Assembly: GCA_000385875.2 (NCBI GenBank) | Contig: KK365135.1 | Coordinates: 77,890-105,436 of the forward strand | Length of the DNA stretch: 27,547 nt | Direction of reading: 5' to 3' | DNA from: Anncaliia algerae PRA339 | Lineage: Eukaryota > Microsporidia > Tubulinosematidae | In this document: positions 19,585 through 27,547 of the stretch, piece after piece | How the letters are laid out: every line of letters begins with the position of its first letter | Position numbering within the stretch: position 1 is the first letter of the stretch | Translations under genes and position numbers: made by a program | The notes under the pieces: model-generated | What the model saw: only the letters and a program-made list of their open reading frames with translations | What the model was told of the DNA's origin: nothing | Database searches by the model: none

Positions 19585-20586
19585 TTAATTTTCTAATTTA
19601 CTTAATTCATTATCAATGTACCTAATAAGACTCATATTCTCATCTATCAATCTTTTAGCCTCTTCATTTTCATCCTCAATCCTAGAAACAACATTGTTTA
19701 CCTCATCACTTAACAATTCAATCTCATTAATTAAGTTATTTTCTACTAAATCATTTACTTCAACATAATTGTTATAAAATTCTAGATTCTCATCCAAACT
19801 TAATAATAATTTTAATTCTTCCTCTGCACTCTTAGCATTCTTTACATATTCATTTCTTAATAAAATTAACTTATCATCTAATTTATACACCTCTAATGCT
19901 TTCTTTTTGAATTCCTGGATATCATTTTCTAATTTATTTTTTAGCTCTTCAACAATTTCTTCAAAAGATTTTTGACGGAGGGAAAATGGAATATTTTTAT
20001 TTATATCTTCATTTGAAACAGGTTTTATCTGTGATAAAGAGGACATATCATCTCTTTTGATGGCATTATCATAATTAAGAGCGCTACCAAAAGAAGTTGT
20101 AAGATTATTGAAAGAAGAAGGTGCGTTGGGTTGGAGATTATTTATATTGGAGGTGGCAGATGGAAATATTCCTGGGGAGGTTGAAGGTGCAACTGGCTGT
20201 GTATTTGCTGGGGAGAATATTCCTGATGATGTTGAAGGTGCAACTGGTTGCGTAGTTGCTGGTGAGAATATTCCTGAAGAGGCTGAAGGTGTAACTGGCT
20301 GTGTATTTGCTGGTGAGAATATTCCAGATGATGTTGAAGGTGTAACTGGTTGCGTAGTTGCTGGGGAGAATATTCCTGAAGAGGCTGAAGGTGTAACTGG
20401 CTGTGTAGTTGCTGGGGAGAATATTCCAGATGATGTTGAAGGTGTAACTGGCTGTGTAGTTGCTGGGGAAAATATTCCTGAAGAAGTTGGTTGTTTATTT
20501 ACAGCTTGAATTTGTGATGGTATAAAGATACCCATAGAACTCGTTGGCTTTTTTTGTTCATCTTTCTTTTCTTCGTTACTATTCAT
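19585..20586 (-). CDS. Nsp1/Nup62-like nucleoporin with GIFSP repeats
   Basis: A 333-residue protein in two halves. Residues 1-195 are low-complexity Ser/Thr/Pro/Ala/Gln with eight GIF motifs. Seven of them (38-141) head 17-residue units of the type GIFSPATTQPVTPSTSS. Residues 200-333 are a charged coiled coil starting SFEEIVEELKNKLENDIQEF, which resembles the Nsp1/Nup62 C-terminal domain (pattern: D/E-L-I-x-x-W/L-x-x-x-L, then F-x-x-x-A-x-x-V-x-x-x-D). That domain builds the central-channel trimer of the nuclear pore, with the disordered half gating transport. True FG dipeptides are nearly absent; I see only one, SFG at 165-167, so the gating motif would be GIF instead. The assignment rests on architecture and the coiled-coil pattern. 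A repeat-bearing secreted or polar-tube protein is the alternative, but no signal peptide is present. Confidence 0.62.
   Translation of the reverse strand: MNSNEEKKDEQKKPTSSMGIFIPSQIQAVNKQPTSSGIFSPATTQPVTPSTSSGIFSPATTQPVTPSASSGIFSPATTQPVTPSTSSGIFSPANTQPVTPSASSGIFSPATTQPVAPSTSSGIFSPANTQPVAPSTSPGIFPSATSNINNLQPNAPSSFNNLTTSFGSALNYDNAIKRDDMSSLSQIKPVSNEDINKNIPFSLRQKSFEEIVEELKNKLENDIQEFKKKALEVYKLDDKLILLRNEYVKNAKSAEEELKLLLSLDENLEFYNNYVEVNDLVENNLINEIELLSDEVNNVVSRIEDENEEAKRLIDENMSLIRYIDNELSKLEN
20160..20490 (-). repeat. 51-bp tandem repeats in the nucleoporin gene
   Basis: The motif AATATTCC recurs at 20166, 20217, 20268, 20319, 20370, 20421 and 20472, a strict 51-bp period once the first copy is passed. 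Inner copies alternate between GATGATGTT and GAAGAGGCT after this word, so the larger unit is 102 bp. This points to recent spread by unequal exchange of two-unit blocks. The reverse strand is also open through the repeat, which is only a shadow of the repeat coding. Confidence 0.88.
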
Positions 20587-21590
20587 GGTTCTATTATTAA
20601 AGTTATTAAATTTAAAATTATATATTTAATTTACAAAAATAATATTAAATATTTTATGTTTCCTTTATTGAGGATAGAAATTGTGTTTGAAAAAAACAAA
20701 TTGTTAAAGAATATGCAACTAACTAAAAAAATTATCATAAAAGAATATATCCCTATAATTATTCCATATATGATTATCCCTCCTCTCTTTTTTGTTGAAA
20801 ATTAATTACTACATTATTTATAGATATAATTATATGATATCAGCAAGAGAATATAATGAAATAATATATTTAATAATCATATTTAAACATGAAATCAATA
20901 AGTAAAATATAAAACAAATACCATGATAAAATCATACATTCATTCTATTAATTAAGATAAAAGAACTAACATTATAAGTTTAAAGAATATACAATAGGTA
21001 AAATTAAAAATGAGCACTTAAAATCCTACATTTAAGCCTAAATATTCTTAATTCAAAATGATATAAAATTAATATATGTAGCAACCTTTTTCTTTTCAAA
21101 TTTATTTTCAATCCCTTTCAAATATTGTATTTTAGTTTTTTATTTTTTACGGTGGAAATAAAACATGACCATCCTAGGCAAAACTTTTATAAAAAGTAAA
21201 TAATTAATAGCCTTAAAAAAACTGAGAAACTATATTTTACAAAAAAAATTGTTTTTTGGGTATTCTTTGATATTTCGAAATTGCTTTATTAAATTTACAC
21301 TAACCTTTATGATAAAAAAAATTCAAATGGGCAAAGAATCTGGTGAAAATTTCTTGTTATACTATTTTATGGTTTAAAAGGTGTTTTTTGTTGAGTTTTT
21401 GAAAAAAATTTCCAGCTTTTATAATGAAATATCTCTTACAAATTAATATTTTGTCATTGATGATGTTCAATATTGCAAATAGCAAAACAATAGAAAAAAT
21501 TAATTATTAAAAAGTAAATAAATTAGCAAAATGCTTATAATTCAATAAAAATGTTATCTAAAATCCGAATAGATAGAATATTTTTATTTA
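20587..21590. other. Intergenic region upstream of the nucleoporin
   Basis: Holds the nucleoporin promoter (-) near its left end; the leader ends GAACC directly before the ATG. An 83-codon open frame at 20554-20805 (+) overlaps the nucleoporin start, has no recognisable domain and is probably chance. Nothing else recognised. Confidence 0.45.
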
Positions 21591-22125
21591 ATACATTTAT
21601 ATTTTACATTATCCAGAGCTTTTAATCAATTTTTCACGCAATGTACAAGTTTTTAACATAGAGAAATTAATATTTAATACCATATTTTCAATGTTTCTTC
21701 CTTCCACTCGGACCTAATATTTCTTTTACTAGTAAGTTTTTTGAGTTTTTTTCATAAATATATAAATGAATTTAAACCTAGCGATTGTGATTGTTAATCA
21801 ATTAAATCTATTTCTTTTTCTGAATATAATCTTTTACAATCAATGATGCACGCTTCGGATCATTATCTTATTAATAAGTAAAGGAAGTCATATTTAACAT
21901 AATAACTGAGCCCGCCATATTGTTTATAAGAATATCTATACATACTTATCCATAATCACAACAAAAAATATATATCTTTAACCCTTTGTTTGCGAATCAA
22001 TCCCAAATCATTAAATTTTCAGCGTTATTTTTAATATTTTTAAATACTTATTTTGGAACAACCATTATGTTTCTCCAGTGTCGCCAACCATCAAAAATTC
22101 ACCCCTTTTATAGGGTAAAAAACAA
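21590..22125 (-). mobile_element. Tc1/mariner transposase relic
   Basis: Minus-strand remains of the second half of a Tc1-type transposase. Near 22010-21900 a block resembles the segment before the second catalytic Asp (YIDILINNMAGSVIML across a frame change). At 21868-21815, DNDPKRASLIVKDYIQKKK matches the DNDPKH-S--VK-W---K signature holding the second catalytic Asp. At 21800-21740, QSQSLGLNSFIYL-KKLKK matches QSPDLNPIENLW-ELKK, with the Pro, Asp and Glu positions altered. C-terminal sequence continues to about 21595. Stops and frame changes are frequent; the N-terminal half was not found, so the copy is truncated or too decayed. It ends about 200 bp before Merlin relic C, which points the other way. 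Confidence 0.75.
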
Positions 22126-22339
22126 AATACCTTAAATATATACCAAAAAATACAATAAATTATATTTAAAAGATATTTACATGAACATTTAATGGAAATT
22201 GCAAAAAATAAAACATCATATAATTCTGTAATGCGAAAAACTTAATTAAAAATAGCTAAATCCATTTATTGTTGCTATTAACCTCAAAGGAAATTAAAGA
22301 ATTTGTTAGTAAATCGCAAAAAAGGAAATTTTACTATTT

Positions 22340-23110
22340 TTTGAAATACAGGCTTCAAAGAAGAGATAATTGATGGGGATTTTGTTTTACAAGCCCCTTT
22401 TTTACCAAATATCATAGATCTTGCTTGGAAATGCTATTATAGCTTATGTAGAGGATATAAAAGATATTTCCAATCAGAAGAAGTTCATTCTTTGAAGATT
22501 TTGTTTTCATTAAAATATATTATTCGAGTTAGTATCAAATATTCACAATTACAGCAAAGATTTATATTTCCTAATTCATCTGATCTTATAAAGTGTACTG
22601 TTAAGAGGATTTAAGAAAATAATTCTTTTTAATCCCCGAAACGAATTTTAATCAATAAATATTGGGAGAACCTGGTTTTATCGTTCAATTAAATGAAACC
22701 TTGCACAAATTTAGGTGCAAAAGTCACCGATATAAGTCTCTCAACAATGGGACCAATGCTTTATGCATCGTTGAAGTAAACAGAAAAGTATCAAGAGTAT
22801 TGCAACTACATAGAAAACAAAAAGTCAAATCGAGTATTTTTATTATCAGCTACCAGGTTGTATTAGGTTTAATGATATGAACAGATGAAAACAGATATAT
22901 TCTTGCTTATCTATAAACGTTCTCATTCATGATTCGGTGGACCATAGATCTAGATTCATCAACGAAGAGAGAGGTGTCAACGATCAGACTGTTGAATCAT
23001 TTTACAATAAATCTAATTGAAGATAAAAAGAAAGAAAGATGAAAAGACAGGGAAAGAATCTGAATTCTTTAAAGAATGTCATTTTACTTTAGTAGAAGAT
23101 CTATTTTTTT
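22340..23110 (+). mobile_element. Merlin relic C (ISXO2-like transposase)
   Basis: Plus-strand transposase remains. The end of the zinc-ribbon domain (W-CYYSLCRGYKRYFQSEEVHS) and the following helices lie at 22410-22610. The first DDE block is at 22662-22700: IGEPGFIVQLNETL, where Asn replaces the expected Asp. The C-terminal block is near 22930-23020: HDSVDHRSRFINEERGVND then QTVESFYNK, which keeps the catalytic Glu and matches NHS-NFV--TG-HTQTIES. At least three frames are needed and stops are present, so it is dead. I found no terminal inverted repeats. Confidence 0.75.
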
Positions 23111-24947
23111 AAATGGTGTTATGAATGTATTTAAAATTTGATAAATTATTTTTAATATTTAATTATTTATATCAATAATCAAAGTTTACTTCAAGGGAAA
23201 ATATAATGTTTATCCCATTTCTTAGATTTAACTTTTTTTCTTTGATCATTTTTTTGGAGGATCGCAGACAAATAAATTTATTTATACTGCGTCAGAAAAA
23301 TTACGTTTTCCCAATCTTTCTTATTAAAATATAAATGCGTTTTACAAAATTTATAGCGCTTTTCAATGTGGTTCTTTATTAAAAGAAGCTTTTTAACAAG
23401 TTATTGCATTTATAGACAAATAGTTAAAATAATTTCTTATGGTTCTATGAAAAATTTATCATAAATTCTTTCTTGATAGTTTTTTTATATGGTTACTTAA
23501 AAAAGGATCATTTCTTATTTCATTATTGATAATTTGAATGTTTTATACATATAATTTCGTTTTACATTCAAAATCTTTATTTCTCAGCAAAGTGCTTTTC
23601 AAATTAAAAGTATTAAAAATTTTCTGATAGAAGTCCTTAATATGGCTAGTTCTTAATTTATGATTTTTTAGATTATTTTCTTAGGTCATTTATAATTTAT
23701 TTTATTTAAGTCGTATGTAGTTTTTTTTCCCATTGCTCCAAAAAGATTAGTTTTCATAATAAAATTATTAAAATCCTAAAAAAGATTCTACATTTTTATA
23801 GTACATATAGATATTAGACAATGCAAACTCTCTCTGAAAATAAAATTATATAGGATACGTCTTTTTACTTTCTATATTTGCAAAGATTATTAAAAGCACC
23901 GTAATTAAGTGGTCTTCAATAAAAACAAATTATAAATATCTAAAAAATTTTCTTGGCACTATAGAAAGAAATTTTAAAAATAAAAATCTCTTTCGCCCCA
24001 TCTTTATTGATTTTAAGAATATAACATGTTTGATTTAATAGATTCAAAAAAACAAAAAGAAATATATAAAACCTTTTACTTTTTTAAAATATGTTTAGGT
24101 TTGTTTTTACTGCTTGTTCGGTATTCTGAGGATTTTACAAAAGATCCTATTAAGAATGTCCATTTCATATTTCCACATAAAAAATGTAATTTCACAAATC
24201 AAAAATTTTCATACATTTTGAATTAAGGTTATTCGGGCACAAATGTATGATATTAGAGAAGATTTTACTTAATGACGGCATATCAATCACTTACCACTAT
24301 TTCCTCATTTATAATCTAATTTAAAGGTCTTATAATTTGCTAAAGATCGTTGAAATGCGTAGTTGTCTTTTTAATCTTACAAATTACGTGCAAAATGAAA
24401 TATGATCATAAATTGAATAAACTTCACGATAAAATAGCTCAATATTTAGTATTTCTTGAAAATAATTAATATATAGAATTTCGCTTACGTTTAAAAAATT
24501 TAGATTTACTAAATATAGGATTAACCATTAAAATTTGGAAATTATTTTGTTTTTAGTTGTAGGATGTTTAAAGCACTATCCCTTTAATGTGCTTGAGGTA
24601 GAGACATTAGATTAATTTATCTGTACCTGTGGGCAAGTTTAATAAATTTAATTAGATAAATATAAATTGAAACCCCAGTTATAATTAATTTTTCTCTTTT
24701 TCTATTTCCAGCTTAACAACCGGATAAAATATATATTCTCTTACATTTGTAGTTTTAAAATATGTTGTAGTTAATTAGAAACAAAATACCTACTTTGACT
24801 AATAATTTCTAATTAATTATATTTTTTAGATATTTCTAAGAAAAGAAACATGATATTTGTTTAACTATAATATTTAAACAGTGCTGCAAACTCTTATATA
24901 ATTAAAACGAAAAATATGTTATGGAATTAAGTTATAAAAATATTTTA
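23111..24947. other. Intergenic region, no supported gene
   Basis: A+T-rich. An ATG-initiated 66-codon frame at 24026-24226 encodes one hydrophobic stretch (FYFFKICLGLFLLLV) but has no recognisable domain and no coding bias I can judge, so I leave it as a possibility only. A second open stretch just before it (about 23845-24040, another frame) has no start. A short possible retroelement scrap is at 24580-24665. Confidence 0.45.
24580..24665 (+). mobile_element. Possible Ty3/Gypsy reverse-transcriptase fossil fragment
   Basis: Roughly two thirds of the bases agree by eye with the sequence at 13060-13155, and it falls in the same part of a Ty3/Gypsy-like reverse transcriptase. Broken, short and old; no LTRs seen. 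Weak assignment. Confidence 0.2.
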
Positions 24948-25517
24948 TTAAATGTTATTTTTTCTGTTCTCAATATTTCTATTGTATTGCTTTTTAAGGA
25001 ACCCCTGGTATACTTTCATTGTAGTTGTAAAGACTAATCCTACTAATAAAAATAAAATACACCCTAATAAAGCCTTTGTACCAATGTCGATTGTTATTTC
25101 CTCATTCTTTTCTTTAGGTACAATTTGTTCTTTGATATTTATTTTAACTACCTTTCTTTTACCATCACTTACTACGTGCTTGCCAATCACAAAGACTTGT
25201 TTAAATTTTTCCCTGTCAATATCTCCACGTGTTTGTAAATTTTCAATTTGGCCAGTTAATTTATTATTGAGTTCGGCACTAACATCATTAAATTCTTGGT
25301 TTAAGACATCCTTAAGGTTATTAGGACTTGCTTTTAATTTCGCACTTGAGACACTTTGATTGAGACCGGAATTTATGGTTTCTTTCTTTTGGCTGTAGTA
25401 ATTATTTTCCTCTTTGGTATCACTCTCGATTGAATTTTCTTGATCAACAAACATAGGTCTTATGTATACTGTTCTGTCCTTTACGTATGCATTTAAACAA
25501 AGAAAATATACAAGCAT
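24948..25517 (-). CDS. Small type I membrane protein, unknown function
   Basis: I do not recognise this 189-residue protein. It begins with a short hydrophobic stretch (MLVYFLCLNA) that looks like a signal peptide cut near residue 10-12. A hydrophilic, Asn/Lys/Glu-rich region of about 135 residues follows, including a possible short coiled coil at 66-97. A single strong membrane span lies at 148-166 (GTKALLGCILFLLVGLVF), then a basic tail of about 22 residues. This predicts a lumenal or extracellular domain and a cytosolic tail. There are no cysteines between the signal and the membrane span, so no disulphides in the exposed part. The same strand carries another small membrane protein 281 bp upstream. 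The reverse strand is also open over much of the gene; the minus-strand reading is preferred because it has an ordered signal/lumen/TM/tail layout. Confidence 0.68.
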   Translation of the reverse strand: MLVYFLCLNAYVKDRTVYIRPMFVDQENSIESDTKEENNYYSQKKETINSGLNQSVSSAKLKASPNNLKDVLNQEFNDVSAELNNKLTGQIENLQTRGDIDREKFKQVFVIGKHVVSDGKRKVVKINIKEQIVPKEKNEEITIDIGTKALLGCILFLLVGLVFTTTMKVYQGFLKKQYNRNIENRKNNI

Positions 25518-25798
25518 GTTTATACTTAGTTAATAATTTTATCTCTTTTTTGATGCACTGTTTGACTTTAAAACCAATTTGTTTGAAAATGTTTCAAATT
25601 TCTTTATTCACCAAAAATGTTCAGTTAACTAAGTAACATTTATATTTAATATAACTATTGTTAATTTTTAAAAAAGGTTTAAAGGGTGTTTAATTATATG
25701 CAACTACCATTGTATTTTAAAATAGGAGTAATTTTTATATTCTTAAAATATTTGAGATAATATTTACATTTTAAATATTATTTTAATTATTTTCTTTG

Positions 25799-26044
25799 TT
25801 AATCGTATTTTGCCTCATCTTCTAATTTATTATTAGCCTCATATAGCATATTTTTTTTATTGTAGGATGATTCAGCATCATCTACTTGTATTCCTTTATG
25901 TGGTACTAAAGATTCTTGTTTTTTTAATTGTGGCATTCCCTGTGGCAAATTAAGTCCTCCTTCTGATACTTTTAAATCAATAACAAAATATAAAATGCCT
26001 AAACAAACAAGCAAATTGGCAATCGCTAGGAAAGTTTTCAACAT
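25799..26044 (-). CDS. Small N-terminally anchored membrane protein, unknown function
   Basis: An 81-residue protein, not recognised. Residues 4-23 (TFLAIANLLVCLGILYFVID) form one hydrophobic helix, either a signal anchor or an uncleaved signal. The rest is hydrophilic, with a Gly/Pro-rich stretch (GGLNLPQGMPQ) and an acidic end. The start is the first ATG after an upstream stop. It is on the same strand as the type I protein that follows; the 281-bp spacing is too long to argue for a shared transcript. Confidence 0.58.
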   Translation of the reverse strand: MLKTFLAIANLLVCLGILYFVIDLKVSEGGLNLPQGMPQLKKQESLVPHKGIQVDDAESSYNKKNMLYEANNKLEDEAKYD

Positions 26045-27547
26045 AATAAAATCTGTAATTCTTACAAATAGGACTATAAACCAATTGTTTTAATTTTTAT
26101 GAAACATTATCTAACGATAAATTTTGTGCATATTTATGAGTCAAAAGGTTTATACTTAAATTTATGACATTATCCATACAAACATAATAATTTGAAAGGT
26201 TATGAAAAAAATTTGTTCTTATTAAACTAATTCAACAATAAAATATTGGTCCTGTGATTAAACTTCAAAATTAAACGCCTATTAGATTTTTTAAATACGT
26301 AATTAATTAATGAATATAATTAAATTATATGCAAGTTCTTAGAAATTTGTATTTATCGGTCTAGGGGTTGTTAAAATTTTCTAAATCTAGCTATTACATA
26401 TTCTTTAATATTTAACCTATTTTTGAGGAACATTTATATTAAATTAAAAATTTTTTAAAATGAATGTATATGTTATACAACCTGCTCAAATTGAGTTAGC
26501 AATAGATTTATTAGACATAAAAGTTATAATACTCATTTTAATTATCTTGTTGTTTTACTGTGAAGGTTGTAAATTTGAATATTTTAATACAATAATAAGA
26601 AAATAAAATCGCCGCCACAAGGAATATTTAAAAAATATCCTTATTTATTTACATCACATTTCTGAATCAATTATTTCATCATAAATCTTAAGTTATTAGT
26701 AGATTTTCAAAATAAAAATACATAATCATATTATTTCAAGATTCAAAAACATCTATTTTAGCCTTTAATATTCTTGTGCATACTTATATTTTAAAAAAAG
26801 ACAATACGCCATATGGTTCCCTAACAAATTATTCAAATGAAATAAACTATCACCTGTAGGTATATTTATTCACAAATTCTTTAAAAGATCACTGTGAAAA
26901 TTACTATTATTTAGTCTCTCAATAATACTAAAAATATTCTCAATTTCTTGACATCAAATGTATTACTTCAAATTATGATTTTAATATTTGTAATGTAAAT
27001 TTTTAACCGTCATTAAACTTAGCTACGTACAACCATAGATATTAGCTAAAAAACAAGTATTAATGTAAGCTTAAATTTTACCCTTGGATGATATCTGAAA
27101 TTGAAACAATATATAAAATTTGTTAATTTATATGAAATTTTTTGAAATAAATGTACTCAATTAAACAACTAAGTTATGAAATTTATTGACTAGAATCTGA
27201 ATTCGCTCAATTTTTCGTAAAACGAACTAATATTGTTCAAGTTTATTAAGTATTAACTCTTTTGTTATTTGGGCACATATTTTCAGAGGAACTCAAAAAG
27301 AATACTAGCTTTTTAATAAAATTTGTTCCTAAATAATAATAAATTTTAAATATATTCGTAAAGTTCAGAAAAAATATTCTACCTCATTTTTAATATAATT
27401 AATTGTATATTATGTTCTAATCTTCCTTTTTTTATTTCCTATTTTTTTTAAAATAAATTGTAATTTTTTCATTTGTAGCATATCAAAATTACAAGTACTA
27501 GTTTATAATTCATACCTTTGCTCTATTTAACCATAGAAGCTAACATT
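26045..27547. other. Intergenic region, no supported gene
   Basis: A+T-rich and mostly closed. One ATG frame of 48 codons at 26460-26606 (+) has a single hydrophobic stretch (VIILILIILLFY) and could be a tiny membrane protein, but composition alone often produces such frames here. No repeats, RNA genes or transposase motifs seen. Confidence 0.45.

Noticed and set aside
20108-20509. Plus-strand 133-residue open frame across the nucleoporin repeat
   Set aside because: A shadow of the 51-bp repeat on the opposite strand; it has no domain and the minus-strand frame is longer, with a coherent architecture.
22662-22880. 72-residue open frame as an independent gene
   Set aside because: It has no ATG start and corresponds to the first DDE block of Merlin relic C.
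24952-25359. Plus-strand 135-residue hydrophobic open frame
   Set aside because: Antisense of the type I membrane protein; the minus-strand reading has an ordered signal peptide, lumenal part, TM span and basic tail.

Overview
The window looks like nuclear DNA of a microsporidian, probably one of the larger, gene-sparse genomes of that group (inference). It is very A+T-rich. The genes are intronless and use the standard code. Their products are short versions of clearly eukaryotic proteins: a Ste24 CAAX protease, an Hsp110/Hsp70-type chaperone, an Nsp1-like nucleoporin, USP deubiquitinases, a PQ-loop membrane protein and a CHY zinc-finger protein. Coding sequence covers only about a third of the window. 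Much of the rest is decayed transposon sequence, mainly ISXO2-like/Merlin with one Tc1/mariner copy.

Layout. 1-1975: no intact gene; a doubtful Ty3/Gypsy scrap and a short 9-bp tandem repeat. 1976-4257: a divergent pair, Ste24 (-) and a SLC66A2/Any1-like PQ-loop protein (+), separated by an A+T array. 4258-6600: gene desert with Merlin relic A (-). 6609-8483: a perfect four-unit heat-shock element directly upstream of an Hsp110-like gene. 9154-10077: CHY zinc-finger protein. 10307-18767: three USP-family genes, each with an N-terminal membrane anchor. The first lacks the catalytic Cys and His. The second is split between two frames. The third is intact. A 100-N assembly gap (12424-12523) lies between the first and second. 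The sequences flanking the gap show that a unit of about 2.26 kb, containing the first USP gene, was tandemly duplicated, so the gap probably hides another paralogue. Merlin relic B (-) lies between the second and third USP genes.

19585-20586: an Nsp1-like nucleoporin (-) whose FG region is replaced by 51-bp/17-residue GIFSP repeats. 21590-23110: a Tc1/mariner relic (-) back to back with Merlin relic C (+). 24948-26044: two small membrane proteins (-), one with a signal peptide and a C-terminal membrane span, one with an N-terminal anchor. The remainder shows no gene I can support.

Together the genes cover membrane-protein maturation and lipid/membrane biology, proteostasis (chaperone, deubiquitinases) and nuclear transport. 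The most unusual signal is the local family of membrane-anchored USP proteins, which has expanded by duplication and is diverging in catalytic competence. All family assignments are from motifs read by eye; no database search was run.
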